Assembly (NCBI GenBank): GCA_029959195.1
Contig: CP114123.1
Location: 1,550,001-1,614,000 of the forward strand
From: Dictyophora rubrovolvata
Taxonomy: Eukaryota > Basidiomycota > Agaricomycetes > Phallales > Phallaceae
DNA: 64,000 nt
Reading direction: 5' to 3'
The first letter of the stretch is position 1. Each line of letters opens with the position of its first letter. The position numbers and the translations under genes were made by a program. A model generated the notes under the pieces. That model was not told the origin of the DNA. It saw only the letters and a program-made list of their open reading frames with translations, and ran no database searches. Positions 33,136 to 44,645 of the stretch are shown here, in pieces.

Positions 33136-33997
33136 ATGAATCTCAATATGTTGTGTTCGCTATGGTCAGCCAGAGGAGCTGCCTTACCGAGACGTTTACT
33201 GGGAAATAATACGTCTCTATTTGGTCTCCGAAGGAATATTACACGGAGAGGAATGGCGTCGAAATCCCATCAAGCTGCCAGCTCCGACACTCCTTGGATA
33301 GTAAATATTAAGTTTTTGATTTCCTCTGTCAATCGTTTGACTGTTTAAACTCTTTTCTTTTTTTTTGAGGTTGGTTCGACTCTTTTATTTGGGCCCGCTG
33401 TGAGTTATTTTTCTCTCAACTTATGTCACGAAATGGCCGGTGAAGAATTTTCCATGTCAAGCTTATCTACCTGCTTGGGCCGGGCTCTGCAAATGTTGTT
33501 ACAGGGCATGGTGATCCATCAAAAGATCCTCATCCTTCAGGCCATGGGGCTGCACCAGCTCCATTGATGAAGAAATCCACCCCCCAGCCCGGACCGCCCG
33601 AAGTGGAAGAGGAAGATAAGTCTACTCATGAGTCCGAAGCGTTGAGTGACAACGCTGAACAAGCAGATGAACAACATTCGGATACCCCTGATGTAAGCGA
33701 ACTATTTCTTTTGATTGTGTCTTGACTTTGTATACTAGCAGCTGCAGACTTCACAGAAGAAAAATGAAAACAGTGAAACGCCAGTGCCGGCAAATCCAAC
33801 ACAGTCCAACAAAACCTCTCAGGATGACAATATTGAGATATCTGAGGAACATCAAGAAGATAATCGGGCGTCCACGGAGATCCGTGAGGTAAGTTCAACC
33901 GACTGCTTGTATGGAGTTACAGGTTCAAAAAGCAAATGCTCGAATGTTTTAGACCGATAGTACAGACAAAGATAACAAGCAAAACAAGGCAGATTAG
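33136..33997 (+). CDS. Predicted mitochondrial single-pass membrane protein, fungal-specific
   Basis: The first ~40 residues are Arg/Leu/Ala-rich without acidic residues (SARGAALPRRLLGNN, LRRNITRRGMASKS), a typical mitochondrial presequence. Then comes DTPWIVGSTLLFGPALIYLL, one hydrophobic helix, followed by GPGSANVVTGHGDPSKDPHP and a long acidic, low-complexity tail (PPEVEEEDKSTHESEALSDN ... TDSTDKDNKQNKAD). Five exons with introns after PWI, FGPA, SDTPD and EIRE. I recognise the layout from basidiomycete hypothetical proteins but know no function. The tail would face the matrix or intermembrane space depending on topology. Confidence 0.7.
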
Positions 33998-34224
33998 ACG
34001 TTTGCTCTCGAGCCTTAAAAAATAGACACATTGTTCATTTTACTACCCCCTCAGACCAACAAAATAAAAATTTGAATTATGTGACGTACCGTTCCTCAAC
34101 CGATTACGCAAGTGCCCACGTGTGTACTGATTCAAACCACGGTGACACTAGTTTGAGCCTGGGATTCCATGCTCTTTCGAACCAGACATTACTTGGCCAT
34201 CTAGTCTGCTCATCATTTTTGACC

Positions 34225-34762
34225 ATGGCCGCACCAGACACACCGACGTTCGAAAAATCGTTACTACGGGCCCTATGACAAACTTTTAAATTACTGCTTT
34301 GGAGAGACCTTTACCTACTTACTATATGATGTCGCTCCCCAGAATCCTCCTACAGCGAATAGTCACGAGACCGTCGATTTCATTGTATTCCTGGTGGTGT
34401 TCGACAACAATGACAAGCCCGTCTTTCTAATCGGAGTTAAGGACGACAGTTGGGCCCGGAACCCTGAGCTCCGCTTTCGTGCTGACCAGCATATACGCGA
34501 TCGGTATGCATTGATGCTTAACGATTGCCCGCTCCCTCGTCTCTGGGGCCTCAGCGTCCTTGGCACCTCCATGCGCGTGTATTGTGGCGACACGCAGACA
34601 CTCGAAGTTGATCCACCACCCATTCCGCGCGCAGAGTGCGTCCTTTCACCTAGCTTTCTTAGCAGACGCATGGAATGTAGAGACATCTTGTCGCAGGATG
34701 GGTTCACGAAGATGAAGGAAATTGTCACCGATATTCTTGCCCATGCCAACAATCTTCAATAA
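34225..34762 (+). pseudogene. Agaricomycete KDDSW-family protein, probable pseudogene
   Basis: MAAPDTPTFEKSLLR and YDKLLNYCFGETFTYLLYDV ... DFIVFLVVFDNNDKPVFLIG, VKDDSWARNPELRFRADQHI, CPLPRLWGLSVLGTSMRVYC and DILSQDGFTKMKEIVTDIL match a repeated agaricomycete hypothetical family. The N-terminal block and the YGPYDK block are in different frames (one base short near 34271), so the copy is probably dead, unless an unrecognised start serves the longer frame. The D...hydrophobic strand...xVK layout resembles a PD-(D/E)XK nuclease core. Relatives as I recall them have EIK where this copy has GVK. That is inference. Confidence 0.5.
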
Positions 34763-35015
34763 ATACGTCGAGGATCGAGTTGGCAAAGCCTGAATAGTTT
34801 ACGCGATGAGTCAATGGCGGCATTTCCTTACAGTTATTTCAGGTACCAAAGGCCCAGTTGCACGGTCGGGTGATTTTGACCAAAAATGCTCATGTCTGGT
34901 GCCGCCTGAGGACAAGAGGCGTTGCATTAAAACCCGGAAAAGCGCCCTAAATTCAAATCCGCCGGCTCAGAGTAAGCCTTGAACACGGGGGAGAACCCAG
35001 GCTTACATAAACATC

Positions 35016-35687
35016 ATGGCAGAGTGCCCTTCAACCCCATGGGAGTATATAAGTCCTCAGGTACTGAGAGCTTAAGAGATTATCTCTTTACTCAGATCCT
35101 TACCTCATCTTGTTAGGAGCTTTATAGTCTGATCAAAAGTTCAAAAGTTTCAGGAAAAGATTATATTGTTATAGACGTTAGAGACGAAGACTTCATCGGC
35201 GGCAATATAAAAGGATGTCTGCATATCCCGTCGCGGAAATACGAGGAATTATTTGACGACTTGTGTATCAGAATTAAGGACATTCCTACTGTTGTTTTCC
35301 ATTGTGCATACTCCCAAGCTCGGTCAGTATAAATGCTATTCTTTGAGACGGTCGAATTTCTAATCACTAATCCAAATCCAAATAAAAGAGGCCCAAAGGC
35401 AGCCAGTGTACGTACGATTTCAAGCTTTGTATAGAAGGCAGCTTGATCAAGTTGTGCCATTGCATCAGAACTATACCCAGAAACGTGTTCTTGTGCCGGG
35501 TTGTGATAGCTGGAGCAAACAGCGAGTCCTTGTTCTTCAAGGCGGATTCGCCGTTATGCAAGCTACATACAAGGTATGATATCAATTCCTTTACATCCCC
35601 GTAACCAAGGGTTCATTTTTTTCCTAGGATGATAATGCGGTGATCGAGGGATGGGATAAGTCCTTGTGGGAATACGAATTCTTCTGA
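35016..35687 (+). CDS. ibp1: Cdc25-like rhodanese-fold phosphatase (Ibp1/Ych1/Acr2 type), possible frameshift
   Basis: A small Cdc25-type catalytic domain; relatives act as phosphatases or arsenate reductases. MAECPSTPWEYISPQ, an intron, then ELYSLIKSSKVSGKDYIVID, VRDEDFIGGNIKGCLHIPSR and the active-site loop HCAYSQAR (Cys-x5-Arg), with the intron inside the loop's Arg codon, followed by GPKAA. The remainder (VYVRFQALYRRQL ... VLVLQGGFAVMQATYKDDNA, EGWDKSLWEYEFF) is also family-like but lies one base out of frame with the loop exon (junction at about 35403-35410). This is a sequence error, an unusual splice, or a recently lost gene. It converges with the histone-fold gene. Confidence 0.75.
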
Positions 35688-35802
35688 AGTTTCATTATCA
35701 GTGCCAACAAGGGCTTCATGGAGTTAACAATTATCTCTGGACATAATTCAATTACTAATGCCTAGCATGAAATACATCTACATATACAAACACGTGAGTG
35801 CG

Positions 35803-37518
35803 TCATTGACCCGAACTAGGATAATTATCTGTTAGGGCACTATCCTCCGAATGAAGATTTTCGTCAGGAAGCTTTTCAATAGTTTGAGCCATGAGTTCCT
35901 GTTCAATTTTTTGGCGAGCTCTTGAGAATCGAAGTTGCTCCTCAGCTTCTACAGCCGCTTTACGTGCTTCCTCATCGGTTCGATCACTGTATATAGTACG
36001 GCCTGTGTTCCTGCATCCCAAGAAGTTTGTGGGCAAATATTGAATTGAAAATATATCTTAAGCCTACCGTGGAGGTTCTTGAGAATAGCCCCATGATCTA
36101 GGGTGAGTAGCATCCTGTTCATTATTGGAGTTTGCAGAAGATCGTCCTCCATTATATAAATTCCCAATTTTTCCATAAGCTCCCGGACCCAATCCTTTCA
36201 TCATTCCTCCCCTTCCTGCACCAACAGAGCGGTCGGAAGATTCCTTCCAATCTTTTCCATTGAGAGCAGGCTCGTCCCCAAGTGGAGTCGAAGAGGACGA
36301 GGGGGCGGGTGTAGGGTCTACGTCATACATTTTCGCATCATCCTCCTCGACATCCTTTTCATTGGCTGCCCAACTAGAACGTCCCTTTTGAGCTGCAGCT
36401 CTTTTAGGTCGAGGAGCTGGTAAACTAGCTGAGGGTAACGACGACCGGCCATTGGCTTGCCGCGCTGACGTGCGTGTTTTCCCCTTTGAGAGCGTTTGAT
36501 TTTTGGGAAGAGGAGGTTGTCGTTTTTTATGTGACGTAGACGTGGCCGAGCCAATACCAGCAACAGACGTGGATGGAACCAGTTCAGTAGCTATAAGAAT
36601 GCGCTCGTTTTCCTTGACGGCGCGCTTGGCAAGGGCAGCAGACAGCGGAATAGCACGGGGTATTGTCTCTGTGAAATGAACAAGTTTCAGCAGGCACGTG
36701 GAGATATATATGAAGGCGAGTTGGCTCCCACTAACCTTGCAAGAAGTTGAGACCGCTATGAGATTCAGTTAGGGAAGCTAGATCAGTTTTAAGAGTCAGA
36801 TGTACAGGATGAAAAAAAAAAATAGCTAAAATCACACACACCCAAATCTTTCTGTTTGATGGCATTGCGGTTGTGTGATTCAGCTTCTGTTGAGCTATAA
36901 GTCGCCAAACGGTGGATGAATTCTTGCTAGAAAAAAAAAAATGCCTGAACTTGAGCGAACAACAAAGCTCGAGCGGAAAATGCGAAAGTTACACACGGTG
37001 GCAAGCGAGACAAGGAAAACAGCATCTTTTGAAGGAGGGAGAATATCACCTGACGCGTTGTCTCAGTAAAAGCATAAAGTAAGGGAAAAGCGGGAAGAAG
37101 GGAGGAAAAGAAACCAACCGTATGCTTTCATGATTTTCTCCACACGCTGCTGGTCAATATACGTTTCGCCTGGCTTCCTAGGCTGCAAACGGGGAATTTG
37201 TTGCTCGGATTTTGGTTCTTGCTGTTTGGATGTGGAAGGCGCGTTAGAAGACTCAAGAGGGGGGACATGAACGGCTTTTGCCTTCCCCTTGCCATTGAGT
37301 TTGCGAGCAGGAGCAGTAACGGGCGGGGGAAGGTCGAGGAGCTCGTCGTCGATTATCTGGTCGACCTCTTCTTCGTCGGTGACGTAGTCGTCTTCGTAGT
37401 CAATCTCACTGGACGGGGCGGTCGCTTGGTTAATGGTAACGATTTGGGGAACGTCGATATCCATCGGAGAGGATGGCGGCGGCGGACGACGGGCAGGAAT
37501 GCGGAGAATATTGGACAT
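35803..37518 (-). CDS. Histone-fold protein of the CHRAC1/POLE4/Dpb3 type
   Basis: A nuclear histone-fold subunit, of the kind that pairs with a Dpb4-like partner in DNA polymerase epsilon or the CHRAC remodeller. The N-terminus MSNILRIPARRPPPPSSPMD is disordered and acidic. The fold is spread over four short exons: YIDQQRVEKIMKAYG, then DILPPSKDAVFLVSLATQEF, IHRLATYSSTEAESHNRNAI, KQKDLASLTESHSGLNFLQE, TIP. LATYS and the KQKDLA / FLxxxIP spacing follow CHRAC1. The long C-terminal tail is unusual for the family: basic (SATSTSHKKRQPPLPKNQTL), then Ser/Gly-rich, ending in a charged helix (DEEARKAAVEAEEQLRFSRA). Upstream ATG at 37545 is also in frame. It neighbours SGF29, another chromatin gene, in tandem. 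Confidence 0.8.
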
Positions 37519-37702
37519 GGCAGACGAGAAAAAAAGGGGGGACAACTCAGAACAGAGTCCGTCCGTGCCGAGCGAGGGTTGGGACTCACATACTATTCAC
37601 CAGCGCTTCTATACATGGTACAAACCGTAAATATGTATTACACAAAATTATAGATACAGCCACAACATATACTAAATAAAAGCAACAAAATAATTTCTAC
37701 GT

Positions 37703-39108
37703 TTATATTGGACCAGGCCACTCTACGACAAGATGGGCTGCAACAGCCCGAACCTGATCGTCATCGTCCTCAAACTTCAGTCGATATACAGGTGTTTTAG
37801 AGGATGCAGATGACGACTAGAAAAATATCAGAAAAATGGAAACAGAATCATTCATTGCATTCGATGCTTATCAAAACTTACTCGTGCACCAGGTGCTGCC
37901 ACAACTTCGGCTCGGTAGAAACAACTGGTGTCGGGATACAATCCCATGACAGTCGATCCCGCGGCATACTCCTCATAAGAGTTGGGATGAGTGACGCTGT
38001 TGACCGGAGCAGTAGGATCGGGAAGGGGTATCAAATTGCGCAGCGTCGTGTTCCAGGTTCTGTGCAGTGTTGAGGATGCGTTTTTACTATAAGAGCAACC
38101 TCACTTACTGTCCCGGCTGCCCATTATCCTGCTCCTCGATATCTTGCACCTCATATCTAGGAAATGGTCAACCCTCAGGTTTAAAACATACTACGAGCAC
38201 GCTTGCAAGAATTTTTTTTTAAAAAAAAAAAAAACTCACCGATTTTTATCTTGATTGATACATCTTTTGACCACGGCCAAAATCCAAGCTTCGCCATCGC
38301 CTTCCCCATTCTCGCCTTTCGACTGCGTCCCCCCATTCTTCGGAGGCGGTTGATGAAATGCCACTTTTCTTCCTGGCTGCAGTGGTAACTGTTTAGCCAA
38401 TGCCTCCCTTCGTGCCTTGGGGTCACGAGAAAACGGAATGGCTGGTTGTAAAGGAATGTTATTGCCTGGTCGGGACGCATTCGTTGACCCGACTGTAGGC
38501 GTTCCAAATCTATTTGGTGTAGAAGGTATCGAGGAAGGCGAGGACATACGTGGTCGTTTCACCCGTTTTTCTGTATAACCAAGGATTTCGGCATTGATAA
38601 ACTTTCTCTTTTGAAAAAAATTAACAACTTGCCCTGTAGTGCGACTTCTGGAGCTTGTCGCAATGCTAACAATATCCCTACTTGTTCGAGAGCCTCTTCG
38701 ATAGCCCTAAGTGGTAATTTCACATCTAGAAAGAAATAAAATATGAAAAAGAGCGGCACGAACTTGGTTTCTTTTTCCGCTGCATCTCTAATGTCACCGA
38801 TTCCGTTCAATAGCTTCTTGTAGCTAGGCTTTAATGAGTCGGAATTGTCCAACATCTCGTCGTTAGTGGGCAGACCGCTAATGATTTTGTTGACTCGGGA
38901 TATAGTTTCAGACGTGGTAGGATTGTCGGCCAAACTCCTTAGGTGACTCAAAGAAGCACAGATATTCTGCCAACATTGGACCTCTGTTGAGAACGAAATT
39001 ATAATAAATAGATAATGACAATTGATTATTATTGTTGATATTGAATATGAGACAGTCAGTACCTTCCGAGGGAGCTGTCCGTTTTTGCCCTGTTCTTCGG
39101 CGTTCCAT
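37703..39108 (-). CDS. sgf29: SAGA-associated factor Sgf29 (tandem Tudor)
   Basis: The SAGA subunit that reads H3K4me2/3. The N-terminus MERRRTGQKRTAPSEEVQCW leads into a helical region (ASLSHLRSLADNPTTSETIS, SYKKLLNGIGDIRDAAEKET, ALEQVGILLALRQAPEVAL). A linker rich in Pro/Ser follows. The C-terminal SGF29 double-Tudor domain has GRKVAFHQPPPKN, WILAVVKRCINQDKNRYEVQ, DIEEQDNGQPGQTWNTT, TVMGLYPDTSCFYRAEVVAA and TPVYRLKFEDDDDQ. The aromatic FYRAEVV and acidic FEDDD motifs that hold methyl-lysine and the H3 N-terminus are present. An in-frame ATG 42 bp upstream is an alternative start. Divergent from translin with 121 bp between ATGs. Confidence 0.92.
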
Positions 39109-39229
39109 GAACTTTAGGCAGCCTCTCTTGAAGTGGGGAAGACGGTTCAAGGAAAGGCGCCGTCACCAAAGCCGGCGCGTGCGCGTGAATGAGCGCGTCA
39201 CCGTGACTCGGACGCTGGTCAATGCGACA
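39109..39229. promoter_or_regulatory. Divergent promoter region, SGF29 / translin
   Basis: 121 bp between opposing ATGs; unusually GC-rich for this window (repeated GCGCG/CGCGT words near 39170-39200). Function inferred from layout. Confidence 0.45.
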
Positions 39230-40425
39230 ATGAACCGAGACGACTTGGAGTACATAACGAGCTTGCTCGAAAGGGACGTAGTATTGGGAGAAGTGATTTA
39301 ATTAAGCTTCCTCTCTTTACTCTTATTAACAAAGTGTCTATCATCAGAAACTCCGAGACCTCACCTCAGAATTGGATAAGAAAACGCGCATGGTCGTCAG
39401 CGTTCTGAACAAGATACATTCATTACCCGTGCAATCCAGTACAGTTCGCCCATTGTCTCGTCTTGTTTATTTAACATTAGATCACCACCAGTTCCGGATA
39501 TTGTCAATTCCGCGAAACCCTTGCTGATTGGATGTCGAAATAGTATCGCCGCGATTGCGGAGACCGTTCCAGAGCATGAATTCTGGAGGTAATATGGGAT
39601 CCACTTCTCAATGCGCTGATTAATTCAAAAATTGAGTAGATGGAATCATATTTGGCACAAACAGGGGCGTCGACGCAGATTTACCCAGTTGATGCATTGG
39701 CTCAATCCTTATCCTTTGTATCTCCAGATTCAAGCTGCTGTGTTTTGCGCGACCCTTGTTGAATATCTTTCCACCGGAAAGTTATTATCGATATCACAAA
39801 CCAACGATGTATTCGAAAGTGTGCATATAATGAGCGGTCATCTGTCCTTCCGAAACGATATGCTGACAAACTTCACTTCTTTGATCAGTCCGACCGGAAT
39901 GGCAAGATCGGTTTCATATTCAAGCAGATGACTATCTTATGGGTCTTATTTCTCTCGTGAACGAGCTGGTTCGTTTCAATCCCAACATTCACTCCTATAA
40001 TTAACGACGATTATGTTTAGTCTCGATACTCCGTTAATGCGGTTACGTCAGGCAATTTGGAAGAACCATATAAAGCATCCGCGTTTGTAAAGGTGAGTAA
40101 TGTCTGAACCAAAACACTTTTTTTAAGTGTTCCTCTATCTTTTTTCTAGAATATAATGTCTGGATTCTCAATGGTAAGCATAATTAAATCAGAGACGTCC
40201 ATCACTAACCTATCCCTATTATATTCATACCAGTTGAATCTTAAAAACGATAACTTGCGCAAACGATTCGATAGTTTAAAGTATGACATTAAGAAAATAG
40301 AAGAAGGTACGTCATTTGATGGGGATTAAAACATTAGGAGACTGACTATCCGTTATCTTTTAGTTGTGTATGATATTTCTTTACGGGGGTTGAATCCGTC
40401 GTGTGGTAGTAGTAGTAGTATGTAG
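39230..40425 (+). CDS. TSN: Translin
   Basis: A single-strand nucleic-acid-binding protein; with TRAX it forms C3PO, which removes passenger or tRNA fragments. Blocks in order: SELDKKTRMVVSVLNKIHSL, PDIVNSAKPLLIGCRNSIAA, VPEHEFWRWNHIWHKQ, IQAAVFCATLVEYLSTGKLL, RPEWQDRFHIQADDYLMGLI, SLVNELSRYSVNAVTSGNLE, KASAFVKNIMSGFSMLNLKN, DNLRKRFDSLKYDIKKIEEV, VYDISLRGLN and a Ser-rich end. These cover the whole translin family length. Between HKQ and IQAAV lies a 63-nt in-frame segment (39662-39724) with an intron-like 3' end but GGGC instead of a GT donor; it is either a retained insertion of 21 residues or a non-canonical intron. No TRAX gene is visible in the window. Confidence 0.92.
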
Positions 40426-40850
40426 TCCGGCTTTGGTAGGGAATGCTCGATATGTTAGAAACCGATCCCATGACGTGACCTTTTCAACTAAGTTAAACGG
40501 AAAATCAGATACACACATCTAATTTTAGCAAAGTTGGCCTTTGCGTTTAGCTTTGTATACGAGGTTTTATGTGTCTCACTCATTTGAGCTACCCGCCGAG
40601 CACTCCTGTCCAATCGCAATATCTGAATACGGGCCTCTGAATCAGTTTGAGACCGCTTCGACTCAGAATGTATAATGATGTGAAGTTCTTTAACGAACAT
40701 CCCAGTTATTAGTTCCTTACATAAATACATATGGGGAAAGTATCAAAGTTTTCTTTTGAGGGCCTGAAAATCCGTGTCAAAGCAAGCGCTAGTGCAACGA
40801 GTGCGGAAGCGATTGGCACCGATGAACCCAGGCCTTGGATATCTAAATGA
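40426..40850. other. Convergent 3' intergenic region
   Basis: 425 bp between translin and gamma-COP stop codons. A minus-strand 80-codon frame (40488-40730) lacks recognisable features and is probably the gamma-COP 3' leader region. Confidence 0.4.
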
Positions 40851-43800
40851 TCAACCACCGATGGCTGCCAAAACGAGCTTGGTCGCCTGTTCCTTTTCGG
40901 CGCGCACACCCAACTCTAGACTCACTCCTTGGCCAGCCTGACCAGAGGAGGTCATCCGACATCTAACAAGTACTTTGCCTCCGCCGCCTATAACCAACCC
41001 AGATAAATTTAACGTATGTAATGAGTTTGAAGTCGGATGTTCACTTCCTCCCAAGGCCTCCATGTTTAGTATTTCGATGATCGAATCGACGGCCGCTGTC
41101 GAAGAGGAAAATGGCATTAATTTCAGTCCTCCATAATACTTAAAGCAACCCACCCTTGATACTATCCATCGCAGATAATGCGAATGTTTCAGTCGCCGTC
41201 GACTCACCCCGCAATCGATCCCATTCGGAGGCGAAGTTAGTGAAGTTGGGCACGATATAGTCACCCCCTGCACCTAACTCGACCTCCTCTAATTGGTATT
41301 CGTCTTCGTAACCTTCTTCTTCCGGATCACCGCTGGTTGGATCGAGTTCTTTGCTGATGAATTTGAGTGTGCATTGGAATGTGCCAAGGGTGTACTCATT
41401 TGGCTCATCCCGAGTGAAACAAACGTAAACGACTCCAGGTGAATTCATTGACGTTAATTTTGGTATTGGAATGGTGAAATCCTCGCTTAATCCCGTTTCA
41501 CCAACAGGCTGCATAGCCACAGAAACGTTTTCAAGTAATGTTTCTGAAATCGTGTTTGATACGTTAAACTGATTTAAAGTGATAGCATAACTCAATTAAT
41601 ATCAAAAAAAAAATCAAAATCGACACAAGCATACCTGAAAGACGACGTGTTCTTTGAAGATATGTTTGACACAGCCGACTACATATTCCGTTTCGTTTTC
41701 GGTAAGTTGAATCGGTTTTGAACTGCTATTTACCACAGACCCAAACTCCATAAACTCGGGAATTTTAGAGAGCTCTTCTGCGAAGGAAGATTTGATTTGA
41801 GCGCTTGAGGACCCCACTGCCGCTTCTGGCCGTCTAGGCGAAGGGGCAGTAACGAGGTCGAGAGAGCTAGGACCTTAAGCGAGAAAGACGTTATAAAACT
41901 AAGCAACGCGAGCAATTACAGACTTACGGGCTACTTCTGTGGCCATCTGAACGCGGTTTATTTTGGGTATTGACGATGCGTCGAAGGGCCTCTCATTGGC
42001 GGTTGGATCATTAACATATGTTACTAAACTAGATTCTAAAGCCGAAAGAGAGAAGACAGATTCTAATGGAAGAAATGTCAGATCATTGTGAAGAGTTTAC
42101 GACAATCCATGTGATTGTTTACCTTCTATAACATACGCATCTGCTAGCAGCATATCGTTAATAACTCGGAGATACATAGCTACGCGGTCACGGACTTCAT
42201 CATCGACATCGTCTAAACACCTGAAAACCGAAATAAATATGAACTTTTCGAGAAAGAGAAAAAAAGAAGGTAACTTGCCTCGAGAGCAATACTTGAACGC
42301 TACGTTTAACGGATATATCAGCGACGTTAACTCCAAACTTGGCTAGACTTGATACAGCAGCTGCTCGAACTACTGCATTTTCTAATACGACACGATTATA
42401 GATATAACGAATAAATTTGGTCGGTTGCGGCGCTTTAGGTCCTTCGATACCGAGGAGATATAAGATTCTCACACTCAGTTTAGTGAACTCGCAATCTTCG
42501 ATGAATTCACAAAGATGCGATAATGCTGCTTCCTTTGAATCTTGAATGAACTTAACCATGTCGAATATGGCCTCAACAACAGCACGTTTGAAATCGTAAC
42601 CTCCTTCGTCACGTAGGATTCCAGATAAGAAATTAAGCATAAGTGCTTGCTTCGAAGGGAATTTGAGGCATAGAGATCGAATAGCATCCACAACGATAAC
42701 TTTGAATTCGTCGCTAATTTCGGACATGAAACCAGATATCTGTTTCATCAAACGATCGACAGAAGCCTCGTTACCCGTTTTGAGAAGAGTTGTAATAGCG
42801 TACGTGGCTGTACTGCGGTTGGGATCTGAAATGAGATTTTCCATGTCCAAGTTACACGTTGCAACGCTGTTGGGAAATGTGAGCGCCAATGCACTCAAGG
42901 TACGGACCGCAGCGAACTTCAAGGTAGATTTAGTAGAGGACAAAAGGAGCTGGAGCACTAGTTTGACAGTCAGAATTAAATCACTTGGGTATATATATCT
43001 TTGGTATACGTACATGCGATTGGTCGAGTCAATTGTTGAGGTGTGACGTTTCGCATTTCACAAATGGCTCGAGCGGCTTCGTAGTTGACCATGTCAGATT
43101 TGTGTCGTAGCCACCCTTCAAGCAAGTCATACAGAGGCTTTTGCATACTTGATAAGATATTTAGTTTTTTTTTTGTTCTTTTTCTTTAAATAAAAAGGAC
43201 ACCATACTTGGGATCTTCATCCATAATCTTCGCAGCATATCGAATCAGCATGCATAGAGCCATCGGGTTCTTTAAGCTACTTCCTGCCCCAGATTTTCCA
43301 CCACCAAGCTGTTGGATAGTTTTTGTTACGGCCATTCTATCTTGCTGTCGGATAAGATATAAAAGACCCAGGGCATGATATTGGGTGATGTAGCTTGTCG
43401 AGGGAACAGCTTGAAATGTAGGCGTAGAAGGTTGGGAGCTGCCAAAACCGAGATAGGACGACGCGGTACCTGTCACGTTGAAAAACGATGATGAAAACGA
43501 CTTGGCATTGACAGCTTCTTGAGTTTCGTTGGCCCAACGTCGAATAACGTCCTTTGCGACTGGAAACAGGTGATACGAAGAGACAACGGCCGCTGAAGAG
43601 ATAGATGAATTGCGATCAACAATAGCGGCTTTAAAAAATCGCTCGGTTGTTTGTATCATAGAAGGCTAACACAATCCTTGATCAGAGAGCGAAGAAAGAG
43701 CGCTTTTGAGCACATTTTAAACACTCACGTCAGTGATTCGACAAAGAGCACGAATTGCGTTCGGTCGGTAGATGACTTCCAAGTTTGGTTGCATATCTTT

Positions 43801-44178
43801 CATGATACTACTTGTGACTATAATAACATCTTCGGCAGAGCTTGATAATTCCTTAATCGTCAAGTAAACCATTTGTCGTAACGCGCTCTAGAATCGTAGC
43901 AAGTCTTACAACGTGAAGGAGATTTGCTGGTCATAGAAGAGGAAACTCACATCTTTATGTTGAAACAGCTTAGTTGTACCAAAAAAAAGTGTTGTCGCTT
44001 CATGAGTGCTAAATGCATCCCCGAGGTACAACAGATATACGATTCTGGTCAGTAGTGCTCGGCACCTTCGCGGGCTAATGGGGGACTCGTTGAACACTCT
44101 GGCTTCCTGCGTAATGGCAGATTTATCGCTGTAGTATGTCCCAAGTCCGCTATCATCGTCTCGCTTTGTAAACGCCAT
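40851..44178 (-). CDS. SEC21: Coatomer subunit gamma (gamma-COP)
   Basis: The COPI coat subunit that links Arf1 and cargo for Golgi-to-ER transport. The start [20 protein letters not shown] leads to [20 protein letters not shown] and [13 protein letters not shown], the conserved gamma-COP N-terminus. A HEAT/ARM trunk follows ([80 protein letters not shown]). The C-terminal appendage has [36 protein letters not shown] and [20 protein letters not shown], ending [11 protein letters not shown]. The coding region is cut by roughly a dozen short introns and has the expected size (~900 residues). A divergent, 467-bp region separates it from the RA-PH gene. Confidence 0.93.
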
Positions 44179-44645
44179 GGGATGCCTTAATTTTCGGCGT
44201 GGATGCAAACGACTTTAGCTGAAAGACAAAAAATAAGATACAAGGGACACGTCGTTGAAATGGCTTACATAAACTTGTAACTTACCCACGAATCCTAACC
44301 GAATTCAAGGCGTTCAAGGCCGTCAAAATGCCAAGAAGTCAATGCAAGATAGTGCCACAATTGATATATATATATATATATATATGTATACATAAAATAA
44401 TACATTATACTTGCTTTCAACCTCAACACATCCATTTTTCTGTTGTTAGTCTTGCTTTCCCTCAGCTTTTGTAAGCGTGTTCCAACGATGAGTCGGCGCC
44501 AGTGCATTTCACGGCACCATATGGCGGATCAAAATTCAGTGGCAGCGGGTGGTGCACAATCTGCACATCCGTCACATAACTTCTTGCACACAACTACATA
44601 TTCGAGCCGACACTGGTACGAGAGACCTTGGGAGAAGCTTCCACG
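44179..44645. promoter_or_regulatory. Divergent region gamma-COP / RA-PH gene, with TA repeat and upstream ORF
   Basis: Contains an alternating TA run (about 44362-44386). An ATG at 44488 opens a frame that ends at 44652, overlapping the RA-PH start codon (44646) out of frame. It could be a translation-attenuating upstream ORF if transcription begins before it. Confidence 0.4.

Noticed and set aside
37198-37653. Plus-strand 151-codon ORF
   Set aside because: It is antisense to the N-terminal exon of the histone-fold gene, whose frame is supported by splicing and homology.
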